From positions 1 to 8,886 of the forward strand of contig WGFS01000122.1 in the NCBI GenBank assembly GCA_015492115.1: 8,886 bases of DNA. Reading direction: 5' to 3'. This document shows, one piece after another, positions 1 to 5,937 of the stretch. Numbering within the stretch: the first letter of the stretch is position 1; each line of letters begins with the position of its first letter. The stretch is from Aquificaceae bacterium. Lineage in GTDB: Bacteria; Aquificota; Aquificia; Aquificales; Aquificaceae. Under the pieces are notes generated by a model, which saw only the letters and a program-made list of their open reading frames with translations, was not told where the DNA came from and did no database searches. The position numbers and the translations under genes are program-made.

Positions 1-1216
1 GACCTCCTCTTGCTTTGTACCAGCCCCATTCAAGGAAGGATATGACCGGCAGGGACAGGAAGAAAAGGAACACCAGCGCAGTGAAGAACATTCCAAGTTT
101 TGCGTTGGTGGGTGTGGGAGCCATAGTTCCCAGCACCGTGAGAACCATGGAGGAGAATAGGAACACGATGAACATAATGAAGAACAGAGGTCTTCTTCGT
201 GCGCTCTTTATGGGAGAGAAGTCAAGGAAAGGCAGGAGAAGAAGAAGGAGCAGTATGAGGTTGAAGGCTATAAAGCCCCAGAATTTGCTGGGTATGGATC
301 TGAACACCTCATAGAATCCAAGAAGGTACCACTCGGGTGCTATGTGGGGAGGCGTCTTGAGAGGATCCGCAGGTTCAAGGTTGTCCGCAGGGAGGAAGTG
401 GTGCATGTAGAAGAAGACGAAGAAGAAAAAGAGTGCGAGGTACCACATGGTGTAAGCACCCTCTTTAAGGGTCATGTAAGGGTGGAAGGGCACAACCTTC
501 TCGGGTTCGTTCTTCTTGTCTATCTCGTAACCGTCCGGGTTGGATATTCCCGCAGCTCTGACGAGGAAGAGGTGAATGCTCACGAGAGCAAGCAGAAGGA
601 GCGGAAGCAGGAGAACGTGAAGACCGAAGAACCTTCCGAGGGCGAGATCTTCCAGCTTATAACCTCCCTTCATCCAGAGGGATATGGTTTCTCCTATGGC
701 GCTGAATATCCCCTTAAGGAATGGGGCAGACGCAAGGGAGGCAGGTATCTCGGTTGTGACCACAGTTCCCCAGTAGGAGAGCTGTCCCCAGGGGAGCAGG
801 TAACCCGTGAGTGCGGTTATGAGAAGGACAAAGTATATTACCCAGCCTATTATCCAGACGAGCTCTCTCGGTTTTTTGTAGGCGTTGTAGTATATGCCCG
901 TAAACATGTGCAGGTAAACTATCGCGAGGAAGAAGTTAGCGCCCGCAGCGTGTATATGTCTGAAGAGCCATCCAAAGGATATCTCCTTCATTATCGTGTA
1001 GTTTGCACTGTCAAAGGCGTGGGCTATTATGGGCTTGTAGTACATTATGAGGATTATTCCGGATATTATCTGAATGGCGAAGGTGGTAAGGGCGAGAACA
1101 CCGAACACGTAGGGGAAAGTCAGATTCTTGGGAACTTTGTACTCAACCATCTGTTCCCTGTAAAGGTCTCTCACGTGCGCTCTCTCGTCTATCCAGTCAA
1201 CCAAGCGCTTTATCAT
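1..1216 (-). CDS. petB: Cytochrome b of a bc-type quinol oxidase (3' end cut by window edge)
   Basis: This is the membrane diheme subunit of the cytochrome bc1-type complex, which oxidises quinol and passes electrons to the Rieske protein and a c-type cytochrome. I translated the minus strand by hand: 405 codons are open, with no stop before the edge, so the C-terminus is missing. Paired heme ligands are visible: H89 and H103 in helix B (13 residues between) and H200 and H215 in helix D (14 between). The Qo-site PEWY motif is at 294-297, preceded by hydrophobic helices and followed by more (about 312-332, 343-363, 375-395). It is one unsplit polypeptide carrying both the b6-like and subunit-IV-like halves. 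ATG at 1216 was chosen because AAGGAGGTT lies 5 bases upstream; the adjacent in-frame GTG at 1219 is too close to it. It follows the Rieske gene directly. A cytochrome c gene would be expected beyond the left edge. Identification is firm. Confidence 0.96.
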   Translation of the reverse strand, partial: MIKRLVDWIDERAHVRDLYREQMVEYKVPKNLTFPYVFGVLALTTFAIQIISGIILIMYYKPIIAHAFDSANYTIMKEISFGWLFRHIHAAGANFFLAIVYLHMFTGIYYNAYKKPRELVWIIGWVIYFVLLITALTGYLLPWGQLSYWGTVVTTEIPASLASAPFLKGIFSAIGETISLWMKGGYKLEDLALGRFFGLHVLLLPLLLLALVSIHLFLVRAAGISNPDGYEIDKKNEPEKVVPFHPYMTLKEGAYTMWYLALFFFFVFFYMHHFLPADNLEPADPLKTPPHIAPEWYLLGFYEVFRSIPSKFWGFIAFNLILLLLLLLPFLDFSPIKSARRRPLFFIMFIVFLFSSMVLTVLGTMAPTPTNAKLGMFFTALVFLFFLSLPVISFLEWGWYKARGG

Positions 1217-1221
1217 CACAG

Positions 1222-1230
1222 AACCTCCTT
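1222..1230 (-). promoter_or_regulatory. Shine-Dalgarno site of cytochrome b, fused to the Rieske stop codon
   Basis: The minus strand reads TAAGGAGGTT. The TAA (1229-1231) is the Rieske stop codon, and its two A bases also begin the AAGGAGGTT ribosome binding site for cytochrome b at 1216. Ribosomes ending one gene therefore stand on the site that starts the next, which favours coupled translation and matched subunit amounts. This is seen directly; the coupling is inferred. Confidence 0.85.
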
Positions 1231-1771
1231 ACACGAGCTCTTTCACAAATCCGGGTTCGCCAACTATAAGCTTGTTCCCTTCCATCTTCTGAGGTGGGAC
1301 GTGTAGAGGTCTCGGGGGAGGTCCTCCTATGTTATCTCCCCAGGGTGTGTACAGCCCACCGTGGCAGGGGCAGTGAAAGTAAGGAGCCTTCACCGCTTCG
1401 CTTCCCTGCGGTTTCCAGAGTGGTATGCACCCGAGGTGGGTACATACACCAACGAGGGCGTATGCGTTGTGTCCCTTGAGCAGGTCGTAGTTAAGCTTCC
1501 CTGCATCGTTTACCGAATCTTTCTTAACGTTGTACTTGTCTTCCGTTAGATCCTTTGGCAGTTTGACCACGAAGAGGGGTTTACCCTTCCACGAGGTGAC
1601 CCTCATGCCAAGCTCCGGGATCTTGGTCACGTCTATCTCAGCCTTTGCTTCCGTCGTGGAGGCTGCACTTGGAGCAAGGGTCTTGATTATCGGATAGAGG
1701 ATACCTACAGCCCCAACTACACCCATACCGCCTATTGCAACGTTGATGAAGTCTCTCCTTGAAGCTTCCAT
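1229..1771 (-). CDS. petA: Rieske [2Fe-2S] iron-sulfur subunit of the bc complex
   Basis: This is the high-potential electron acceptor of quinol oxidation in the bc complex, anchored in the membrane with its cluster domain on the outer side. At 180 residues it has the usual bacterial length. An RRDFI twin-arginine start (residues 5-9) leads into a hydrophobic anchor at about 10-32, as expected for Tat-inserted Rieske proteins. Cluster box I is CTHLGC (110-115) and box II is CPCHGG (134-139): C110, H112, C134 and H137 bind the cluster, and C115/C136 would form the disulfide. The Pro loop GPPPRPL is at 150-156. The box II position that is Ser in high-potential Rieske proteins is Gly139 here, while Tyr141 is kept. 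The ATG at 1771 has AGGAGGT six bases upstream. It precedes petB, with which it should be cotranscribed. The symbol follows the fbc/pet convention. Confidence 0.95.
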   Translation of the reverse strand: MEASRRDFINVAIGGMGVVGAVGILYPIIKTLAPSAASTTEAKAEIDVTKIPELGMRVTSWKGKPLFVVKLPKDLTEDKYNVKKDSVNDAGKLNYDLLKGHNAYALVGVCTHLGCIPLWKPQGSEAVKAPYFHCPCHGGLYTPWGDNIGGPPPRPLHVPPQKMEGNKLIVGEPGFVKELV

Positions 1772-1870
1772 CCTCTTACCTCCTGACCCCGATATTTTAT
1801 CATGACCCTTATGTCATCTATCATATAAAAATTTTCTAATACTCTTATGAGAGTCTCTTATAACGTCGTT
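1772..1870 (-). promoter_or_regulatory. AT-rich leader and probable promoter of the Rieske-cytochrome b operon
   Basis: This gap between flgA and the Rieske gene is far richer in A+T than the flanking genes. On the minus strand a TATGAT hexamer (1820-1825) is a fair sigma-70-type -10 box; no good TTGACA lies 16-18 bases upstream. A strong ribosome site, AGGAGGT, is at 1778-1784. Short symmetric elements sit around the presumed start: ATGAC-N6-GTCAT (1802-1817), ACTCT-N4-AGAGT (1841-1854), and a CTCTTAT heptamer repeated 13 bases apart (1842-1848, 1855-1861). Arms of five bases can easily arise by chance in such sequence. No clear hairpin plus T-run terminator for flgA is present. That a promoter lies here is likely; its exact position is uncertain. 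Confidence 0.5.
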
Positions 1871-2557
1871 TTATTTCACCAGGACAGCCTCTTCGGATAT
1901 CACCCTTCCCCTCAGGATCTTTCCCGTGTTTAGAGACTTTACCCTTATGGTGTCCCCGTAGAAGCCCGTGTCGAGAGCTTTCCCTTTGAAACTTATCTCA
2001 AGGGCACCCTTTCTGAACACTACATCCACCTCATCACCCCTCCTGATCAGAGGCTCTTTCTTCAGGAAACTCTTTTTTACACGCTCTCCCTTCTTTATGT
2101 ACCTCAGCGCGATGTAGTTTATAAGCTCCTCCGTTGAGGAGATCTCCTTCCTCGGGCACCTGCCGAGGTACATCTCCTTATAGCCCACCTGCCACGGGAA
2201 TACTCTCTCTCCCCTCGCTATATCTTCCTGGGCTATCAGCACCGCACATCTCCACCTGAGATCAAGGGTTGCGGTTATCCTCCTCAAGCCTCTCTTCGTC
2301 CTGAGGTAAAGGTAAAAGCTCCCCCTTGGCTCTCCTTCCCTAACGTTCAGACTCTTACGCTCAATGCCTGTAAAACTTATGGGCTTACTTATAAAGACCC
2401 GAACACCTACAAGCCTGACCCTGTCTCCAAAACTCTTTCTGAGCTCCTGTATCGCCAGAACCTTTACCTTTTTTTCGTCAATTACACCAGCGGACGCGGT
2501 AGCGAGCAGTATCAGGACACTAACGACGCAGGTTAGCTGCCTGAGATAGCATTTCAT
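1871..2557 (-). CDS. flgA: Flagellar P-ring assembly chaperone FlgA
   Basis: FlgA is the periplasmic chaperone that helps FlgI polymerise into the P ring around the flagellar rod. The 228-residue product has a Sec-type signal peptide (hydrophobic 10-20, cleavage likely after ASA at 21-23). An SAF-type segment lies at about 106-135 (VLIAQEDIARGERV onward). The typical C-terminal beta domain contains GDEVDVVF (174-181), ALDTGFYGDTIRVK (194-207) and a closing TGKILRGRV. Two cysteines (104, 134) could pair in the periplasm. The ATG at 2557 lies inside the end of flgG, a 38-base overlap in another frame. No good Shine-Dalgarno site precedes it, so translation probably depends on ribosomes arriving from flgG. 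The flgG-flgA order and tight overlap support the call. I see no flgI or flgH in the window. Confidence 0.9.
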   Translation of the reverse strand: MKCYLRQLTCVVSVLILLATASAGVIDEKKVKVLAIQELRKSFGDRVRLVGVRVFISKPISFTGIERKSLNVREGEPRGSFYLYLRTKRGLRRITATLDLRWRCAVLIAQEDIARGERVFPWQVGYKEMYLGRCPRKEISSTEELINYIALRYIKKGERVKKSFLKKEPLIRRGDEVDVVFRKGALEISFKGKALDTGFYGDTIRVKSLNTGKILRGRVISEEAVLVK

Positions 2558-3308
2558 CAGCTGCGGTTATTCCCTTAGTGTTGAACTCGTATGCCCTCTG
2601 GGCTATTATCAAGTTTACCATCTCCTCAACTATGTTGACGTTTGAGGATTCAAGGTATCCCTGAAGGAGCGTTCCTATACCCTGATTCCCAGGATTGTCT
2701 ATGAGAGGTTCTCCCGACGCATCCGTCTGTATGTACAGGTTGTTACCTATCCTTCTCAAGCCTGCAGGGTTCACAAACTTCGCGAGCTCTATTCTCCCGA
2801 CCTCCTCAACGGAGGTGGCACCCTGTCTAAGAACCGTTACCGTCCCGTCCGCGGCAATGCCTATGCTTATCGCATCGGGAGGTATGCTTATCTCCGGGTC
2901 CAGGGGATACCCATCGCTGTTCACTATCCTTCCATCTCTGTCAAGCCTGAACTGTCCGTTCCTCGTGTAGGCTATCGTTCCATCGGGGAGAACCACTTTG
3001 AAGAAGCCGTCTCCCTGTATGGCGAGGTCAAGGGTGTTCCCCGTTTGATTTATACTTCCCTGAGTGAAGATGCCGTAGGTATCCGCTACATAGGTTCCAA
3101 GACCTATCTGAAATCCAGAGGGCGACCTCGTGGTGGGAGATGTTGGGGCACCGGGCTCCCTTACCGTCTGATAAACCAGGTCTTGAAAGGTTGCCCTCAT
3201 CTTCTTGAAGCCAACCGTGTTCACGTTTGCCATGTTGTGGGATATGACGTCAAGGTTAATCTGCTGGGCGGTCATGCCCGATGCGGAAGTCCAGAGCGCT
3301 CTGAACAT
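2520..3308 (-). CDS. flgG: Flagellar distal-rod protein FlgG
   Basis: FlgG builds the distal rod, the straight drive shaft that crosses the periplasm inside the P and L rings. The 262 residues match the usual length of about 260. The N-terminal coiled-coil segment carries the rod/hook signature ANVNTVGFK (27-35). Next comes the FlgG-specific stretch (about 46-71, YQTVREPG to PSGFQIGLG) that is known to make the FlgG rod straight and stiff and separates it from FlgE and FlgF. LDLAIQGDGFF is at 93-103. The C-terminal helix region starts at LQGYLESSNVN (215-225) and runs to the end. There is no cleavable signal, as expected for a type III export substrate. The ATG at 3308 has GGAGGTGG just upstream. 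It is the first gene of a flgG-flgA unit preceded by a sigma-28-type promoter. Identification is firm. Confidence 0.97.
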   Translation of the reverse strand: MFRALWTSASGMTAQQINLDVISHNMANVNTVGFKKMRATFQDLVYQTVREPGAPTSPTTRSPSGFQIGLGTYVADTYGIFTQGSINQTGNTLDLAIQGDGFFKVVLPDGTIAYTRNGQFRLDRDGRIVNSDGYPLDPEISIPPDAISIGIAADGTVTVLRQGATSVEEVGRIELAKFVNPAGLRRIGNNLYIQTDASGEPLIDNPGNQGIGTLLQGYLESSNVNIVEEMVNLIIAQRAYEFNTKGITAADEMLSQAANLRR

Positions 3309-3312
3309 GAAG

Positions 3313-3322
3313 CCACCTCCTT
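3313..3322 (-). promoter_or_regulatory. Ribosome binding site of flgG
   Basis: The minus strand reads AAGGAGGTGG and ends four bases before the flgG ATG at 3308, with the core GGAGG at a near-ideal distance. It settles the start codon. It falls about five bases downstream of the transcript start predicted from the sigma-28 promoter, giving a very short leader. Confidence 0.85.
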
Positions 3323-3331
3323 CTTTAAGTC

Positions 3332-3358
3332 TTATCGGACGGAAAACTCAAATGTTTA
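3332..3358 (-). promoter_or_regulatory. Sigma-28 (FliA) promoter of flgG-flgA
   Basis: On the minus strand TAAACATT (3351-3358) is followed after exactly 11 bases by TCCGATAA (3332-3339). The enterobacterial sigma-28 consensus is TAAAGTTT-N11-GCCGATAA, so the matches are 6 of 8 and 7 of 8 with perfect spacing. Transcription would begin near 3325-3327, just before the flgG ribosome site. An Aquifex sigma-28/FlgM complex is known, so such a factor exists in this lineage. The motif match is seen; its use is inferred from the downstream flagellar gene. Confidence 0.82.
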
Positions 3359-3362
3359 TAAT
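3357..3362 (+). promoter_or_regulatory. Candidate -10 box (TATAAT) for the ABC exporter operon
   Basis: A perfect TATAAT lies just before the exporter start codons and overlaps the -35 element of the opposing sigma-28 promoter. A start seven bases downstream would fall near 3369, leaving almost no leader before the ATG at 3373. There is no recognisable TTGACA 16-18 bases upstream. A TG lies one base off the extended -10 position. This is plausible because the operon needs a promoter in this 64-base gap, but it is unproven. Confidence 0.45.
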
Positions 3363-3372
3363 TTCCATGAGG

Positions 3373-5076
3373 ATGGATAACCTTAAGTGGGTGCTCAGAA
3401 AACTTAAACCCTACCTTCCCCTGGTCTTCATCTCTATCCTTGGCTCCCTCATAGAATCTGCAGGGGCGACGGGCGTAACTCTGCTTGTAAAGGGAGTGAT
3501 AGACGACGTTTTTATACTGAGAGACCATGATAAGTTGACCAAGACCATCTTTCTCATACTGGCGGTGGCATCCCTCATGCAGGGGGGATTTTTCATATCC
3601 AAGTACTTCATAAGCATAGCTTCCGAAAAAACACTCAGAGATATAAGGATGGACATTTATCAGAAGCTCCTCCGGGTAAGGTACACATTCTTCGTAAAGA
3701 ACAAGGGGGGAGATATCATAAGCCGTGTAGTTAGCGATGTGGAAAAGGTCAGGCAGATATTCGTTAGTTACATACCGACCCTCTTAAGGGAGCCGTTCGT
3801 AGGGGTGGCACTCTTCGGTGTTCTCCTCTATAAAGATGTCCTTCTTACCGTGCTACTCGCCGTTACCCTTCCTCTCATGAGTTTTACGGTTAAGTTTTTT
3901 GGAAGCAAAAAGGGCAAGCATCTCAGGAGAACTCAGGAAGGCACAGCAGACCTGACCCAAACCCTATCACAAACCCTGCAGGGCATAGAAAACATAAAGG
4001 TGTTTTTAGCTGAGGGAAACCTCGTTAAGGCTTTCAGGAAATTCAATGAAACGATCTACAGGTCTTCTGTTAAGGCTGAAGTGTACATAAGCGCCAACAC
4101 TGTGATCAACTACATGTCCGGCTACATAGTTGTCGCTGGAGTCCTCTTCTATGGAGGGTACAGGATAATCCACGGTTACATGACCCCTGGAGATTTTATC
4201 TCATACATGACAGCTCTCTTTATGGTTCAATCTCCTCTCCTATCCACGCAGAGAGCCCTTATGGAGTTCAAGGGCAACCTTTCCGTGGTAAACAGACTCA
4301 GGGAACTTCTGAATGTAGAAGAGGAGCACTCAGGGGGTGTTGAGTTCCAGGGGTTAAAGCGATACATAAAATTTCAGAACACGGGAGTGATCATGGATGG
4401 CAAAGAGATACTCAGAGGAATAAACCTCTCCATCCACAGAGGGGAGAGGCTGGGCATAGTTGGGCATACAGGGTCTGGAAAGAGCACGCTTGTTAAGGTG
4501 ATACCGAGACTCATTGACTACTCGGGCAGTGTGAGGATAGATGGAACTGAGCTCCGGGACTTTGAGCTCCGCTCTTTAAGAGGCAGGATAGGTATGGCTA
4601 CACAGGATACCTTTCTGCTCAACACCACCGTCAGGGAGAACATGCTTATAGCCAAGCCCGATGCGACGGACGGGGAGATCTGGGAAGCTCTCAGGCTCGC
4701 CCTCTGCGACTTCGTTGAGAAGATGGACAGGGGGCTGGACAGTGTGGTGGGCGAGAGGGGGTACTCTCTGTCTGGCGGTGAACGGCAGAGACTTTCCATA
4801 GCAAGGCTCTTTTTGAAGAACCCAGAGATAGTCATACTTGACGAGGCGACCTCAGCCCTTGATATGAACACGGAGAAGAGGCTTCTGAGGAACATATTTG
4901 AGTTCTTTGAGGGAAAGACCATGCTTATAGTCGCTCACAGGTTATCCAACGTTATAGAGTGTGAGAGGATCGTGGTCATGAAGGATGGAAGGCTCGTGGA
5001 AGAAGGGAACTTCTATACTCTCATAGAAAAGAAGGGAGAGTTCTTCAGGATTTTCAAGGAGGGCAAGGTGGTATAA
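3373..5076 (+). CDS. MsbA-like ABC exporter (fused membrane and ATPase domains)
   Basis: This is an inner-membrane half-transporter that should work as a homodimer; the closest well-known type is the lipid A flippase MsbA. Its 567 residues are close to the 582 of E. coli MsbA. A six-helix membrane domain (about 15-310) precedes the ATPase domain. Visible there are Walker A GHTGSGKST (364-372), the Q-loop Gln411, signature LSGGERQ (466-472), Walker B IVILDE (486-491) and switch His522. All catalytic residues are present. The start is uncertain: in-frame ATGs at 3352, 3367 and 3373 all lack a good ribosome site. I chose 3373 because it begins shortly before the first helix and leaves both putative promoters outside the gene. 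It heads an operon with gmk 14 bases downstream. The substrate cannot be read from sequence; lipid A is likely for a Gram-negative, but other lipids or drugs are possible. Confidence 0.9.
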   Translation: MDNLKWVLRKLKPYLPLVFISILGSLIESAGATGVTLLVKGVIDDVFILRDHDKLTKTIFLILAVASLMQGGFFISKYFISIASEKTLRDIRMDIYQKLLRVRYTFFVKNKGGDIISRVVSDVEKVRQIFVSYIPTLLREPFVGVALFGVLLYKDVLLTVLLAVTLPLMSFTVKFFGSKKGKHLRRTQEGTADLTQTLSQTLQGIENIKVFLAEGNLVKAFRKFNETIYRSSVKAEVYISANTVINYMSGYIVVAGVLFYGGYRIIHGYMTPGDFISYMTALFMVQSPLLSTQRALMEFKGNLSVVNRLRELLNVEEEHSGGVEFQGLKRYIKFQNTGVIMDGKEILRGINLSIHRGERLGIVGHTGSGKSTLVKVIPRLIDYSGSVRIDGTELRDFELRSLRGRIGMATQDTFLLNTTVRENMLIAKPDATDGEIWEALRLALCDFVEKMDRGLDSVVGERGYSLSGGERQRLSIARLFLKNPEIVILDEATSALDMNTEKRLLRNIFEFFEGKTMLIVAHRLSNVIECERIVVMKDGRLVEEGNFYTLIEKKGEFFRIFKEGKVV

Positions 5077-5090
5077 TCCTTAACTGTAGG

Positions 5091-5738
5091 ATGGCTAAGC
5101 TCTTTATCCTCTCAGCTCCTTCCGGGACAGGGAAAAGCACCATAGCTGGAAAGCTCCTCCAGCAGATAGAAGGCATAAGGAAGGTCATAACCGCCACAAC
5201 GAGAAAACCCAGACCCGGTGAGAGAGAAGGGGTTGACTACCTCTTCATGAGCAGGGAAGAGTTTGAGAAGGGTATAGAGAAGGGGCTTTTCTTGGAGCAC
5301 GCGAACGTTTACGGTAACTACTACGGAACACCGAAGGATCAGATAGAAAGGAACCTCAGGGAGGGATACGATTCCCTGCTCGTTATAGACGTCCAGGGAG
5401 CCTTCAAGGTTAAAAAGCTGTATCCAGATGCTGTCAGTATCTTCCTTCTGCCACCGTCTCTGGAAGAGCTGAAGAGGAGGATGGTTGGAAGGGGATACAG
5501 GGACTCCAACGCCCAGGAGAGGCTATCCACCGCAAGGGGGGAGATACCCTGTGCCAGGAAGTTTGATTATGTTATAATAAATGACTTCGTAGACAAGGCT
5601 GTTGAGCAGTTGAAGAGCATCATCCTTGCGTCAAGGTGTGAAAGGGAGAACACGCTCAAGAACTTAAGAAACTTGCTCCACAACGAGGAGCTTATAGAAC
5701 TTGTAGAAGGAGGTGAATGCTATGTCAAGGAGACCTGA
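5091..5738 (+). CDS. gmk: Guanylate kinase
   Basis: Guanylate kinase phosphorylates GMP to GDP with ATP in the cytoplasm, an essential step of guanine nucleotide supply. The 215 residues are close to the 207 of E. coli. The P-loop SAPSGTGKST is at 8-17 (Lys15). The GMP-binding region includes TTRKPRPGEREGVDY (36-50) and EHANVYGNYYGT (69-80), followed by VIDVQGA (98-104). The lid with Arg-rich segments is at about 129-148. The ATG at 5091 has only TAGG touching it and no properly spaced ribosome site, and no other in-frame start lies close upstream, so the start rests on the conserved N-terminus. Its last 17 bases overlap rpoZ, the common gmk-rpoZ arrangement. The C-terminal tail past residue 200 is slightly longer than usual, perhaps because the overlapping rpoZ ribosome site is encoded there. 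Confidence 0.96.
   Translation: MAKLFILSAPSGTGKSTIAGKLLQQIEGIRKVITATTRKPRPGEREGVDYLFMSREEFEKGIEKGLFLEHANVYGNYYGTPKDQIERNLREGYDSLLVIDVQGAFKVKKLYPDAVSIFLLPPSLEELKRRMVGRGYRDSNAQERLSTARGEIPCARKFDYVIINDFVDKAVEQLKSIILASRCERENTLKNLRNLLHNEELIELVEGGECYVKET
5707..5715 (+). promoter_or_regulatory. Strong ribosome binding site of rpoZ
   Basis: AAGGAGGTG lies six bases before ATG at 5722 and decides the rpoZ start. The in-frame GTG at 5713 is inside this site and so is unlikely to be used. The site sits within the gmk coding region. It is the only consensus-quality ribosome site in the rightward operon. Confidence 0.85.
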
Positions 5739-5928
5739 TATAGAGAACGCCCTCAAGCAGGTAAGCTCAAGGTACGAGCTCGTCCACGCTGCGGTAAGGA
5801 GAACTCTCCAGCTACTCCAGGAGGGAGACGACTTCTTTATAAGAGGCGATAGAGAGCTGATAAAGAAGACCTTCCAGTCCATAGAGGACATAGCAAGCGG
5901 GAAGGTCAAGGTCGTTAAGAAAGAATAA
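5722..5928 (+). CDS. rpoZ: RNA polymerase omega subunit
   Basis: Omega is the small core subunit that embraces the C-terminal tail of beta-prime and helps enzyme assembly; in many bacteria it also forms part of a ppGpp site. The 68-residue product is short but within the family range. It shows the conserved N-terminal region RPDIENALKQ (4-13) and the helix signature SRYELVHAAVRRTLQL (16-31). The later segment IKKTFQSIEDIASGKV (47-62) matches the place where other omegas have an ALREIEEGKI-like helix. The tail is basic (KVKVVKKE). It starts 17 bases before the gmk stop and ends nine bases before rlmN, so it is clearly part of the operon. The small size makes homology weaker than for its neighbours, but gmk-rpoZ adjacency makes the call strong. 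Confidence 0.92.
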   Translation: MSRRPDIENALKQVSSRYELVHAAVRRTLQLLQEGDDFFIRGDRELIKKTFQSIEDIASGKVKVVKKE

Positions 5929-5937
5929 CTTAACCCT

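Noticed and set aside
15..314. A 99-codon Arg/Lys-rich open frame on the plus strand.
   Set aside because: It is antisense to the C-terminal helices of cytochrome b and has no ribosome site or family resemblance.
344..1306. A 320-codon open frame on the plus strand.
   Set aside because: It lies antisense to cytochrome b and the end of the Rieske gene, whose minus-strand translations are unmistakable. The plus-strand product is rich in charged residues with no family features; its openness is a by-product of codon choice opposite hydrophobic helices.
3205..3372. The longer version of the exporter beginning at 3205.
   Set aside because: It would overlap the first 104 bases of flgG on the other strand and swallow the flgG promoter, and the added residues resemble no exporter N-terminus. 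A start at 3352-3373 fits the family.
4518..4922. A 134-codon Ser-rich frame on the minus strand.
   Set aside because: It is the complement of the ATPase domain of the ABC exporter, where Walker A, signature and Walker B are read on the plus strand.
5072..5077. TATAAT just before gmk as a possible internal promoter.
   Set aside because: The hexamer is formed by the last codon and stop of the exporter (GTA TAA T), there is no -35 match at proper distance, and the 14-base gap argues for one operon. Not excluded, but not supported.
5713..5721. GTG at 5713 as the start of rpoZ.
   Set aside because: It lies inside the Shine-Dalgarno sequence; the ATG at 5722 has ideal spacing and gives the family-like N-terminus MSRRPDIENAL.
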